From the NCBI GenBank assembly GCA_003427395.1, contig BFEA01000233.1, positions 2,001,224 through 2,029,759 of the forward strand: a stretch of DNA of 28,536 nucleotides, written 5' to 3'. This DNA is from Chara braunii. Lineage: Eukaryota; Streptophyta; Charophyceae; Charales; Characeae. The notes below the pieces were generated by a model. That model saw only the letters and a list, made by a program, of their open reading frames with translations. It made no database searches and was not told where the DNA came from. Numbering within the stretch: position 1 is the stretch's first letter; each line of letters begins with the position of its first letter. Position numbers and translations under genes: made by a program. Positions 1 to 9,832 of this stretch are shown here, in pieces.

Positions 1-2160
1 GTGGTAATGCTTCTCACTTCCTTTTGCCCCTCTACCCTCCCCCCATCCACCTCCCTCTTCTCATTCACTTTACCTTCTCTTGCTTGGTAACCCCCCTCCT
101 TCTCCTTCCTTATTCTCCTCCCATTTCATAACGATAACCAAGGGGCATCTTCCCCCTGATGAGCCAGTTTGGCAGATGCTGGCGAAAAAGCTTTAGCGAC
201 TTGTCTGCTTAACCCCTTTTCTCTAGTTTCGTCGACACGTTGGGGTCGCTTGGCCGATTTGGGAGATCTTTTCATCTTTTCCTCTTTCCTCCTTCCCCTT
301 CTTCTTTCCTCACTCCTCCCTCCTCTTCCTTCTCCCCTACTTTTTTCCCCCCCTCTTCCCCCTCCCCTTTCTTCCTTCCCCCCTTCCCTACTTCCCTTTG
401 CCCCCGCTCATGTACGATGGGTGTCTAACATGATGTTTCCTCATTTGTTTATGTGTTGTTGCGTGCATGTTTGACGTAGGAATTGCTGACGGGATCGCGC
501 CTCCAGTAGTTGTTGTTAGACGTCAAGCTTATCATGGATTATGTGTCCTTCTTCTTGGGAGTCTTCACGATCTTCGGCATGCTACTGACCACTTTTGCGT
601 TTTTTGAGTTCCTCGATTCCATTGACCTTCGCCAATCTTATCGCTGCTCTTCCTATTCTAGGAACTCCTCCGCGCCCATCTTTGCTCGCGGAAAGTGCTC
701 GACTTAGTTACGATTCAACATGGGCTCCCTCCATCGTTCCTCCTCTGTCCTCTTTGCGATCTTGTCTTGCATTCTGTTCGCCGCTTTTCTTGTTCTCCTG
801 CTCGTAGCACGTAATGCTTGTGTTTCCTCCTTTCCCCTCCCTCCTCCCCAATGCTTCCCTACGGATGCCACTGAGGCTGCTTGGCGATGCTGCTTACATT
901 GTGCGATAATCTTTGTTATTCTTGTTATCCTCGTTTCTTTCGCTCTCATCATGGGGTTCATTTGGAGCGTTAATGGAGATCGGGTCACGATCTACTCTTT
1001 CCACCCTCCCTAGCGTTAGTTAGTTCTCACTTGGAATTTCCTTTTTCCATGTTCGCCCCCCTCCGAGCGTCCTCGTCAGCGGTGCTTCTTGCATTCTTAC
1101 CTTGACTGTGTTGGCAGTAGGCTTTGACATTCCTAGATAGTTGCTCTTCCCGGTGGCTTTGCAATCAAACGATTACTGTAGTTGCTTCGTCCTTTTGTTG
1201 TGAAGAATGAGATGTTAGTATCCGGAACCTAGTGGTGTTTGCTCGTCTGCATTTACGTGGCAAATATTTCCTTCTTCTATCACACTTTGTCCTCCTATCC
1301 TATGACACCATTTAGGATTTTCGTGACGGGTTGTTATTGTACTTGGCTCCCCCGCAGCTATGAGAGTTTATGCACTCTAATTGTTTAGGCTCTCTCATTG
1401 TGTTCGCCTTGGCTTTTGAGCAAGATTGTTGTAACACTTTATTCGATCCTTCCTTATTTTCACACGATTGTTTACTTCCCTTGGTTGCTGATGAGCGTTT
1501 TTTTTGTCTTGTTTCCGAACAAAAAAAAATTTACGGTTTCAAAAGAATGTTTCCATGTCTCCCAAGGCACATGGTAACTTTTGCTGGTTACTTTCTCGTA
1601 CTTTCCATCCTCTCTCCGTAACCATTTGGCTATTTGCTCACATGTATCGCATGGCTCACTAAGTGCAACATCTGGCTTCCCCCATCGTCCGTGGTCAGTC
1701 GTCTTCTTCGTCTTCCTCCCCTCCTCCTCTCCTCCTCTTCTTCTTCGTCTCCTTTGGCTCCTTCTACTTCGTCTTCTTCCTCTTCTTCCTCTTCTACTTC
1801 TTCTTCTTCTCCTTCTTCTTCCTCTCTTTCTGCTACTTCTTCTTATTATTATTATTTTTCCTCACCTACCCCATTCTCATCCTCGCCTTCTTTTGTCTTC
1901 CTGATTTACCCTCTTCCCACATCTCTGTTCTGCCTCCTTCCCATGAGCTATTATTGGCTTTTTGGTATACAGTACTATGGTGTGAAAAAGGACTCACTCG
2001 TTTTTTTTGGGCTATGATTGATTATGACGTGGTTTATTGGATCTATGTGGGGTAGCCGTACAAATTAGTTTATGTCCTGCATCTCTGCGTCTGTTGTGAT
2101 GTGTCGTTTTTTTCAAACTCAGCTCGCCTCGTCCCATGATGAGGTGGACTCATCTCACTA
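1..2160 (+). repeat. Left pseudo-LTR copy (5' truncated by window)
   Basis: This stretch matches 7024-9193 base for base over almost its whole length. Differences are scattered substitutions and small indels, by eye roughly 5 percent. It contains the hammerhead core, a pyrimidine-rich tract near 280-400 and a long TCT/TCC-rich tract near 1696-1860. It ends shortly after ATGATGAGGTGGACTCATCTC, at a short (AC)n run (2161-2173). Open frames inside it are low-complexity or not conserved in frame between the two copies, so I treat it as non-coding. Confidence 0.93.
140..218 (+). ncRNA. Hammerhead ribozyme, type I, left pseudo-LTR copy
   Basis: The catalytic core is complete. CTGATGA lies at 156-162. 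A perfect 5-bp stem II follows, GCCAG at 163-167 with CTGGC at 179-183, closed by an 11-nt loop. GAAA is at 184-187. Stem III would come from the palindrome AAAGCTTT (187-194). The predicted cleavage triplet is TTA, with the cut after 195. An outer stem I helix pairs AAGGGG (140-145) with CCCCTT (213-218). The inner stem I helix is weakened here: the 3' strand reads GCG where the other copy has GGG opposite CCC. The core and topology fit the small ribozymes known from Penelope-like elements. Self-cleavage of this copy may be reduced. Confidence 0.75.
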
Positions 2161-2173
2161 TACACACACACAC

Positions 2174-2294
2174 GGATGAATAACTCTTCGCGGCTTGCCA
2201 TCGAGGGGGTCGACTCCCCCTCGTCGAGTCTGAGATATGCATGACACCGTGATAGATACTGATATGGACAAAAGCGCTGAATAAAACGATACCC
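2174..2294 (+). other. 5' leader between pseudo-LTR and first reading frame, with GC-rich hairpin
   Basis: This is a short unique stretch after the (AC)n run. It contains a strong hairpin at 2202-2223, where CGAGGGGG pairs with CCCCCTCG around a 6-nt loop. The first body reading frame opens just downstream. I see no recognisable promoter. The hairpin might be an RNA structure of the element's leader, but that is inference. Confidence 0.4.
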
Positions 2295-3938
2295 ATGGCT
2301 AGTCCTGTAATAAATCGCATTGTTGTTTTCTCTCGACCCTTCTTGCTGGTTCCTTTTCTCATTACCTTCGTTGTTCCATATGTGCAGAAACCCTCCTTCA
2401 CTCAGAATGGATGGTATGCTGACTTGGAGAAAAACGAGCTATCTTGGCTTGATGGCTTGAAAGCTCTGTCACGACCAGCTCAAGCTCTCATCTCCATGGC
2501 CGGTCCAAGGGTTATGGAGTTTGTTAGAGCCAATTTTGTCCTTATCCCTCCAGAATTCCCTCTGCTCATCTTTGTCCTTTCGTTCAACGATTGGGCGGAT
2601 GTCTTGTGTTGTTCCACGTATGACAGAGAGAACTTCCCCGGGCTTTCGAAAGCCTTGGTCAAGGGTGCCGCTGATGTCCTTACTGAGGATAGGTTTGTCG
2701 AGTCTACCATTCTTGATGACGTGACCATGCAGGAAAGGGTCTTTGTTGATTTGTGGGGTGTCAAGTCTGCCTTCCATGATGGCCTTGTTGTTGTTCCGAT
2801 CCACGATCAAAACCAACCAGAATCAGACTCGGAGGAGGAGTTTGATTTAACAGAAGAGAAGAGATTGTTCCACCATAAATTCGTAGCTGAGTCCAAGGAG
2901 CAGTTGATGTTAGATCTTACCAAATAAAAAATGAGAGAGGTTAGCAAATTCTATCGTAATGCCTTCCTCCCTCTCCTCCCCTCCCGCTATGTTGAGTAGG
3001 AATCCATGGAGATTGATTATAAACTCTGGCACATGGATACCTTCAACCACTCGGCTCCAATCAGCTCCAACGTGTACAGGTTCCTTGCCTCCCTTTCCCC
3101 AGCTGAGATTGAGTTGTGCGATAGCAATGCCTTAGCTGAGAATACGGAACTAATCAAGGGACCCTATCCCCTTGCTGCGGATCCCATGAAACTGCCCGCA
3201 GTAGGATCTATCGATCCTCTCAAATGCTCGGAGTCCTCCTCTACCCTGGCGATCCGTGGTTTCTGCACCCCGAGAGAAGCGGAGCCCTTTCCGGAATTGA
3301 AACGGGTCTGGAATGTTGGGAGGCCTTACCTGAAATGTCGCTGTCTCGAGTTTAGGAAGAAAGATTGTAAAACCAACATTACCTGGTTTGATCACGTTCT
3401 CTGGCACCTCCTAGCCAACCTGGAGCATCTCTTTCCTGTTGCTCCTACCCTGAGGGCCCGAATGAGGGCAATGAAAAACTTCCTTAAATCCACGTGGAGG
3501 GCCCCGGTGCTTGCGTCAGTTGTGTTCAGCCAGATGCGGTTCATCATGCATAAGATGGCTTATGGCATCATTGGCAATCCTGCACGGCGACAGGAGACCA
3601 TTCTCAATGACGAATCCCTCATGACAAGGAAGTTTCCACGGAAGATGGCCAGCCTCCTACTCCCGGACAAGTACCTCAAGAGTCATTCGAAGAAGTCCAG
3701 AAAGAGGATGAGGGAGGAGAAGCTTCCTAAGCCTCAGTCCAATACCATTTTGTCATACTACGTCGGACCGGTTGTTATAGCTATTGATGAGGATGCTGCT
3801 GCCTCTGCGAATTGTGATACATCGCCAAGTGTCCATGGCACCCCCCCGTTTATCCACCATTACCATTCAGTCGGAGTCTGCGAACTCCGCCTCAGTCAAG
3901 TACCTCAGACGCAGCCCAAGGAACAAGTCCGCGGTTAA
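2295..3938 (+). pseudogene. Upstream ORF of the Penelope-like element, unknown function, two in-frame stops
   Basis: The reading frame starting at ATG 2295 runs 210 codons to TAA 2925-2927, continues in the same frame through TAG 2997-2999, and stays open to 3938. The segment between the stops (KMREVSKFYRNAF...) reads like ordinary protein, so 2295-3938 was probably one ORF of about 547 codons. The first part has a hydrophobic N-terminus, an acidic patch near residues 184-200 (SDSEEEFDLTEE) and no domain I recognise. The second part has a small Cys cluster (LKCRCLEFRKKDC) and a basic stretch (SHSKKSRKRMREEK) that could bind nucleic acid. No GIY-YIG signature was seen. It is probably the N-terminal or ORF1-like region of the element, inferred from position only. 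Confidence 0.5.
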
Positions 3939-3987
3939 GACCACGCTTTTTTCTGCTTGAGCTTATCTGGTTGTTGTTGTCAACTCT

Positions 3988-4791
3988 TTGTATCAGGTAT
4001 TGGAGGGGCAGATTCGTACTGATGAATCCGGGAGGTTCCAATGGGTGGGAGCCGAGTCAGCCAAAGTTGATTTCCACTTCCACTTGAGGTTTGCCAACAA
4101 GGCCATGGAGTGTGTCAACTTCAGGGCTATCGAGGAGAAAGCGTTTGAACTCTTTTTTCCTCCTTCTGCGATTATCCTTCTAGCATCAGTAGTTATCGGA
4201 TGGACGTACTCGCGGTCACTTGACTCGGTTGTTTACAAACCATCTTCTGTTTTCAGTAATTTTGTCTTGTCGGAATGGCTGTCTGCATGTGCGGATTTGG
4301 TGTCTTGTCCATGCTCGACGAAGAGATTCTTACCCTTTCACCTCCCTGAATCCATCGACTTTCCCCAACCCTTTCCCTCCCTGTCCTCCCATATGGTGTC
4401 CCTTGATCCCTCTATTTCCTCAAATAAAAAGGTTTCAGCACTGCTAAAAATGGGCCTCAATCACATCCCTTTACAACCGAGGAATTTCGCTCTAGCCTTG
4501 TCTGAATTTTTGGCATGTTGGGATGCAATTTTTGTAATGGTGAACTCCAGAATGTATATTCCCCCCGGTGTTAAAACCAGGTCGAGGGAATTTCTGATTA
4601 GCAGGATAAAATTTCAACTCTCTTCTCTGCCTAAGTACAGGGAACCCCTTCCCTCCTCTCCCTTGATTCCACAAGGAAGAAATTGGAGTTCCTCACCTCC
4701 AGGTTCTTCATCAGTGGTACGGATAAAGTCTCCTCTACACCCTCATTCACTTGCATTCACCTTATTAGGAAGATGGCTCTGGAGAGATTAA
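3988..4791 (+). pseudogene. N-terminal part of the RT polyprotein, frameshifted
   Basis: A 267-codon open frame lies in a different frame from the upstream ORF and from the RT core. Near residues 150-160 it has VSALLKMGLNHIP, which resembles the 'LL..GLNFIP' block found N-terminal to the RT fingers in Penelope-like reverse transcriptases. The coding register then moves to another frame at about 4640-4660: the coherent downstream reading is STRKKLEFLTSRFFISG, starting just before 4683, so the tail of this frame to 4791 is out of register. The start is not certain; the ATG at 3988 is simply the first in the open frame. Together with the next two entries it forms one broken protein. Confidence 0.55.
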
Positions 4792-5536
4792 GCAGTTCTG
4801 ATTTTGAGAAAATTTCTTATTCACCTGATCTGATCGTCGCTGAGGCCGAATCTTCCCTGGCTCGCATCTCAACAAAACTCCCTTCAGGCCAACGAAGAAT
4901 GTCCTACTTTATGGCTCTCTATAAACAACATAAAAAGTCCTTTAGGTGGTTGACCAATGTTACTGACTCTTTTCTCTCCCCTGCGTCTCTCAGGTCTGTG
5001 ATGCCATCATCAAATTGCTCATTCCGTTGGTTAAGTCTAGATGCAAGGAGCTTACCGATGGCCTGCAAGCCTTTCACGGCATTGAAACCTCCATCTGGTG
5101 GTCCATTGACGCAGTCCAGGACTACTGCTATAACCTCCCCTCTAAGGTCTACTCTGTCTTCTCCGCCGATATCACACACTGTTTTGAGACCATTCCTATT
5201 GGTGGTGATGAGGATGGCCTCCCTGCAGCCATCGAATTCTTTCTCGATATTGAATGGAAGTTTGAGAAGAATAACAGATTAGGTTCCATCATAGGATGCA
5301 GATTCAAGAGAAATGGCGATGTTGTTTGCTCCCTGCGGAAGGATGATGCCGGTATCCCGGAGTCTGTTATCCCCCTGGACATGAATGATGTGCTTTCCCT
5401 TATGCAATGGGTCCTTGATAGAAGTTTCACCTCCTTTGGACGTGACCTGTGGACACTGACACAGGGCATTCCGATGGGTCTACCTTGTTCCCCATCTTTT
5501 TGCATCATCTATTTTTTTAATACGAATTCTCATTAA
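4656..5536 (+). pseudogene. Reverse transcriptase core, motifs A and B, split by frameshifts
   Basis: Two overlapping frames make up this part. The first (open from upstream of 4683) includes a fingers-region block, ALYKQHKKSFRWLTN, near 4909-4953. The register then changes near 4995 and continues as QVCDAIIKLLIPLVKSRC and GIETSIWWSIDAVQ. Motif A is SADITHCFETIP (about 5162-5197), carrying the first catalytic Asp. Motif B is QGIPMGLPCSPSF (about 5462-5500). These are canonical RT palm motifs. Reverse transcriptases of this kind copy the element's RNA into DNA at the target. The frame closes at 5536 just after a T7 run (about 5511-5517), the likely site of another frameshift, because motif C follows in a third frame. 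An intron at 4995 is possible but simple decay is more likely. Confidence 0.72.
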
Positions 5537-5538
5537 TC

Positions 5539-6135
5539 ATGAGAATTATTGACAATGGCGCTTTCCAGATCCTCCCCATTTTTAAGCACTCATTCAGGTA
5601 TATCGATGATCTCCATTGCATCAACAACCCCTCCATTCTGAGATTCCTTGATCCGGAGCAGGAAAGATCGAAATCTAATATTTCTCATTTATACCTTCTG
5701 CACCTTATTCAGATAAAGAATCAGACCGAGCTTTTTACTACAGATGATTCTGGCAATACCTATGGGCTTAAAGCCCAGTTCCTGAACTCGGAAATAACAG
5801 TCCTCTCGGAGTCCACCAGTGAGTATTTCACAACGAAATTCGATAAGAGACGACTGCTTGATTTCCCAATCACAAGGTACGCCAAGTTTATGTCCAACAG
5901 GCACAAACAGCAATCATTAAACATCATCATCCCCCAGGTCTCCATCATCTTGGTTCTATGCTCTAGACCCATGGATGCTGCTTCTGAGATTCTCAGGGTT
6001 GTTGTCGACATGGTCAATAATGGTTTTGGTCTCAGAAAGTGCCTCAGTTGCGTGTTTAAGGTCCTTAACTCACCAGCTAACTTTATGACTCCGCGTGTGG
6101 ATATGGATTCTACCATTCGCAATTTTAAGGTATGA
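5539..6135 (+). pseudogene. Reverse transcriptase C-terminal part, motif C (YIDD) and thumb
   Basis: The open frame of 198 codons carries FRYIDDLHCINNP, with the catalytic YIDD at 5599-5610. This is the RT motif C with its paired aspartates. Downstream, FTTKFDKRRLLDFPI and the SNRH...Q...IIPQ block correspond to the conserved region that follows motif C in this RT group, leading to an alpha-helical thumb and stop at 6133-6135. No GIY-YIG endonuclease, integrase or RNase H follows. The 6136-7023 stretch behind it is non-coding and leads into the right pseudo-LTR. Confidence is high that this is RT and moderate that it is Penelope-type rather than another non-LTR class. Confidence 0.75.
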
Positions 6136-6325
6136 TCTGTTACCCTGCTCCCGATTCCCATTATTTTGCTTGAGATGTGTTTACCCGTTTTGTGGTGATT
6201 GTTGTTGTTGTTGGTCGTTTCGGTCCCTCCCGGCAAGACTGAGATGGTGGCTGGCAGGTACTTGCCTGATGAGGCGGGTACCCGTTGCCCGCCTCCAGGC
6301 TCCTCTCCAGCGGGACAGGGGAGGG

Positions 6326-6372
<47 letters not shown>

Positions 6373-7023
6373 CTCAATTTTTGCTATGGGAACTGACTGT
6401 CCACCAACTGGTTGATCTCCAGCCCCTCCCCCTTCCTCAAGGATACTCTACTGCATTTTCCTACAATATCGGAAGGACCTTTTTTCCAATTAGTTGATTA
6501 ATCGGGAAGGGTACCTTGGCTTGGCGGGGTTTGACCTGGCGTTTAAAAAAAAAAAAATAGTTACCCTCGCGCCTACATCAAAAAAAGTTTTTTTGGGACC
6601 CATTCGCTTACCCCCCCAAAGTTTCGATTTCCCTTCCCCTTCATATTCACGCCCTACAGAGGTCCGTCTGCTATGCGCAATTGGCGCGCAGAAATTGGCC
6701 GGTCCTTGGACTATTTAACTACTCCCTCCGGTCATCATTACCCTCTCTCCCTTGACGGTCGGGGATACTTGCGAAAGGCTGCGCAGGTTCATTACTTGCC
6801 CCTGCTCGGCTTTTCGTAGTATTCTCGCATCGCCCCTGGGGGGTCCATGCGCTAATTGACTTCACCTCGTAGCGTGGCGTAGCGGTTTCCAGTGATTGGG
6901 TATCGGCAGTTCCGTGGTTGATCGCTCCTTGATTACGTGGCACTATTGTGCTAAGATTGGCGGCTTCCTCCTTCCCCTTCTTCCAAGGTTGCCATGCCTG
7001 CGGCTTCCTCTTCCCGCCCGACG
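6136..7023. other. Gene-less 3' region of the Penelope-like element with (CA)22
   Basis: No coding region is supported here. A (CA)22 microsatellite occupies 6327-6370. GC-rich inverted repeats precede it, including GGCGGG pairing with CCCGCC near 6270-6290, and short A and T runs occur near 6545 and 6580. The part just before 7024 may belong to the pseudo-LTR, but its counterpart would lie before the window start, so the boundary cannot be fixed. Confidence 0.6.
6327..6370 (+). repeat. (CA)22 microsatellite
   Basis: Uninterrupted CA dinucleotide tract lying behind the RT reading frame. Confidence 0.97.
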
Positions 7024-9191
7024 GTGGTAATGCTTCTCACTTCCTTTTGCCCCTCTACCCTCCCCCCATCCACCTCCCTCTTCTCATTCACTTTACCTTC
7101 TCTTGCTTGGTAACCCCCTCCTTCTCCTTCCTTACTCTCCTCCCATTTCAGAACGATAACCAAGGGGCATCTTCCCCCTGATGAGCCAGTTTGGCAGATG
7201 CTGGCGAAAAAGCTTTAGGGACTTGTCAGATTAACCCCTTTTCTCCGGTTTCGTCGACACGTTGGGGTCGCTTGGCCGATTTGGGAGATCTTTTCATCTT
7301 TTCCTTTTTCCTCCTTCCCCTTCTTCTTTCCTCACTCCTCCCTCCTCTTCCTTCTCCCCTACTTTTTTCCCCCCCTCTTCCCCCTCCCCTTTCTTCCTTC
7401 TTCCCCCCTTCCCTACTACCCTTTGCCCCCGCTCATGTACGATGGGTGTCTAACATGATGTTTCCGTATTTGTCTATGTGTTGTTGCGTGCATGTTTGAC
7501 GTAGGAATTGCTGACGGGATCGCACCTCCAATAGTTGTTGTTAGACGTCAAGCTTTTCATGGATTATGCGTCCTTCTTCTTGGGAGTCTTCACGATCTTC
7601 GGCATGCTACTGGCCACTTTTGCGTTTTTTGAGTTCCTCGATTCCATTGACCTTCGCCGATCTTGTTGCTGCTCTTCCTATTCTAGGAACTCCTCCGCGC
7701 CCATCTTCGCTCGCGGAAAGTGTTGGGCTTAGTTACGATTCAACATGGGCTCCCTCCATCGTTCCTCCTCTGTCCTCTTTGCGATCTTGTCTTGCATTCT
7801 GCTCTCCGCTTTTCTTGCTCTCCTACTCGTAGCACGTAATGTTTGTGTTTCCTCCTTTCCCCTCCCCCCTCCCCAATGCCTCCCTACCCTACGGATGCCA
7901 CTAAGGCTGCTTGGCGATGCTGCTTGCATTTTGCGATAATCTTTGCTATTTTTGTTATCTTCCTTTCTTTCGCTTTCATCATGGGGTTCATTTGGAGCGT
8001 TAATGGAGATCGGGTCACGATCTACTCTTTCCACCCTCCCTAGCGTTAACTAGTTCTCACTCGGAATTTCCTTTTTCCATGTTCGCCCCCCTCCGAGCGT
8101 CCTCGCCAGCGGTGCTTCTTGCATTCTTACCTTGACTGTGTTGGTTGTAGGCCTTGACATTCCAAGATAGTTGTTCTTCCTGGTGGCTTTGCAATCGAAC
8201 GATTACTGTAGTTGCTTCGTCCTTTTACTGTGAAGAATGAGATGTTAGTGTCCAGAACCTAGTGGTGCTTGCTCGTCTGCATTTACGTGACAAATATTTC
8301 CTTCTTCTATCACACTTTGTCCTCCTTTCCTATGACACCATTTAGGATTTCCGTGACGGGTTGTTATTGTAATTGGCTCCCCCTCAGTTATGAGAGTTTA
8401 TGCACTCTAATTGTTTAGGCTCTCTCATTGTGTTCGCCTTGGCTTTTGAGCAATATTGTTGGAGCACTTCGTTCGATCCTTCCTTATTTTCGCAGGATTG
8501 TTTGCTTCCCTTGGTTGTTGATGAGCGTTGTTTTCTCTTGTTTCCGAATAAAAAGTTTTTTACGATTTCAAAAGAATGTTTCCATGTTTCTCGAGGCACA
8601 TGGTAACTTTTGCTGGTTACTTTCTCGTATTTTTCATCCTCTCTCCATAACCATCTGGCTCTTTGCTCACGTGCATCGCATGGCTCACTCATTGTAACAT
8701 CTGGTTTCCCCCATCGTCCGTGGCCTGTCGTCTTCTTCGTCTTTCTCCCCTCCTCCTCTCCTCCTCTTCTTCTTCGTCTCCTTCGGCTCCTTTTGCTTCG
8801 TCTTGTTCCTCTTCTTCCTCTTCTGCTTCTTCTTCTTCTCCTTCTTCTTCCTCTCTTCCTGGTACTTCTTCTTATTATTATTATTTTTCCTCACCTACCC
8901 CGTTCCCATCCTCGCCTTCTTTTGTCTTTCCGATTTACGCTCTTCCCACATCTCTGTTCTACCTCCTTCCCATGAACTATTATTGGTTTTTTGGTATACG
9001 CATCTATGGTGTGACAAAGGACTCTCTTGTTTTTTTTGGGCTATGATTGATTATGACATGGTTTATTGGATTTATGTCGGGTTACCGTACAAATCAGTTT
9101 ATGTCCTGCATCTCTGCGTCTGTTGTGATGTGTCGTTTTTTCAAACTCAGCTCGCCTCGTCCCATGATGAGGCGAACTCATCTCACTAATA

Positions 9192-9193
<2 letters not shown>
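7024..9193 (+). repeat. Right pseudo-LTR copy
   Basis: Direct repeat of 1-2160 with the same order of landmarks: hammerhead core, pyrimidine tract, a conserved short ORF-like stretch (7535-7732, matching 510-707), a TCT-rich tract (about 8718-8885) and the terminal ATGATGAGGCGAACTCATCTC. It ends at a long (AC)n array, whereas the left copy has only a short one. A 5-bp insertion near 7887 relative to the left copy shifts the longest ORF, arguing against a conserved protein. Confidence 0.93.
7162..7240 (+). ncRNA. Hammerhead ribozyme, type I, right pseudo-LTR copy (better preserved)
   Basis: CTGATGA lies at 7178-7184. A 5-bp stem II follows (GCCAG with CTGGC at 7201-7205), then GAAA at 7206-7209. 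The palindrome AAAGCTTT gives a very short stem III, or a full 8-bp stem between two molecules. The predicted cut follows TTA, between 7217 and 7218. Stem I has an inner GGG (7218-7220) pairing with CCC before the core, and an outer AAGGGG (7162-7167) pairing with CCCCTT (7235-7240). The unpaired segments between the two helices could make the loop contacts typical of natural type I ribozymes. All invariant core bases are present. The stem I repair relative to the left copy suggests this is the functional version. Confidence 0.8.

Positions 9194-9254
<61 letters not shown>
9194..9254 (+). repeat. (AC)n microsatellite at the pseudo-LTR end
   Basis: About 30 AC units directly after the conserved pseudo-LTR terminus. 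A short (GT)n run lies near 9281-9295 and could fold back on it. Confidence 0.97.
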
Positions 9255-9257
<3 letters not shown>

Positions 9258-9655
9258 GCACACATGACGAAGTATGCCAATGTGTGTGTGTGTGTTAGAG
9301 AGAGAGTGCGGCCAAGACTCTGCCATCACCAGTGGCACGAGCCAAGACAAGCGTGCGCCGTGTAGATATGTCGCGGCCAAGACATGTATACGATCTCCTG
9401 AAGAGGTAGGTTGTATCTATGTCTGATATCTCTCTTTGTCTTCCTCTCTCTCTCTCTCTGTCTCTTTCTTTCTCTCTTTGTCTCTTTCTCTCTCTCTCTC
9501 TATTTGTGTTTTATTGTCTTCCCACCTGTCTCTGTGATTGTATTCCAGCCTCTTCAGCTCCTTGGTGTGTTGTCCCCTCGCTACCTCCCTTCTTCTCTCT
9601 CTTTCTCTCTCTTTCTCGTTCTCTCTCCCTCCCTTGCTTCCACCTCTTCATGCTC

Positions 9656-9660
<5 letters not shown>
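9255..9660. other. Gene-less CT-rich stretch
   Basis: Low-complexity CT-rich DNA. Long open frames on both strands here are translations of the dinucleotide repeats (Leu/Ser or Arg/Glu). Nothing else recognised. Confidence 0.7.
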
Positions 9661-9716
<56 letters not shown>

Positions 9717-9717
9717 N
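9661..9717 (+). repeat. (TC)n microsatellite ending at an N gap
   Basis: The CT dinucleotide run goes directly into a single N at 9717, marking an assembly gap of unknown real size. Confidence 0.95.
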
Positions 9718-9832
9718 GTAGCTGTCTCGTTTTTTTGTTTTTCCTTTTCTTACGTGCGTGCAGTGGCCCTAAGGGCCTCGCTCCACTCATCAGCACTTGC
9801 AGAAAAGAAAAACGTATGGCCTGTATGGATCC
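9718..9832 (+). repeat. Partial copy of the 149-bp satellite, probably misplaced
   Basis: The stretch from GTAGCTGTCTCG through the GGCCCTAAGGGCC palindrome and AAAAGAAAAACG matches the tandem units at 14309-15205. It starts right after the N and stops at the adapter junction, so it is likely a gap-filling read from elsewhere. Confidence 0.8.

Larger units (their letters stand above)
1..9193 (+). mobile_element. Penelope-like retroelement with long pseudo-LTRs (left copy cut by window edge)
   Basis: Two direct repeats of more than 2.1 kb (1-2160 and 7024-9193) flank a ~4.9 kb body that encodes a degraded reverse transcriptase. Both repeats carry a hammerhead-ribozyme core at the same relative position, and both end at an (AC)n tract. 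Direct terminal repeats (pseudo-LTRs) containing type I hammerhead ribozymes, together with a YxDD reverse transcriptase lacking integrase, protease and RNase H, are the known signature of Penelope-like elements. A conventional LTR retrotransposon is less likely because I see no integrase or aspartic protease. No GIY-YIG endonuclease was recognised, which would fit an endonuclease-lacking type or a lost domain. The left repeat runs off the window, so the true 5' end and total length are unknown. Stops and frameshifts in the body indicate an inactive copy. Confidence 0.62.

Noticed and set aside
510-707. 65-codon ORF preserved in both pseudo-LTR copies (also 7535-7732)
   Set aside because: The copies differ mainly by amino-acid-changing substitutions, and the next ORF (720-1013) is frameshifted by a 5-bp insertion in the right copy. 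Preservation is explained by recent duplication.
1486-1525. CTGATGAGCG near a CGAAC in the left pseudo-LTR
   Set aside because: There is no stem II, GAAC replaces GAAA, and the motif is not kept in the right copy.
1634-2055. Long Ser/Phe/Leu-rich ORFs over the TCT tracts (and 8610-9189)
   Set aside because: These are translations of low-complexity pyrimidine repeats in several frames at once, with no start or family support.
2925-2999. Stop-codon reassignment (TAA/TAG as Gln)
   Set aside because: Stops in the Helitron fall at positions that are normally Trp and are of all three types, which fits pseudogene decay rather than a changed code.
3935-4007. Possible GT-AG intron joining the first ORF to the 3988 frame
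   Set aside because: Donor GGTTAAG and acceptor ATCAG exist, but the joined frame meets a stop within a few codons.
6263-6292. CTGATGA followed by a 6-bp GGCGGG/CCCGCC stem, resembling a second hammerhead
   Set aside because: The required GAAA after stem II is absent (TCCA instead), so the core is incomplete.
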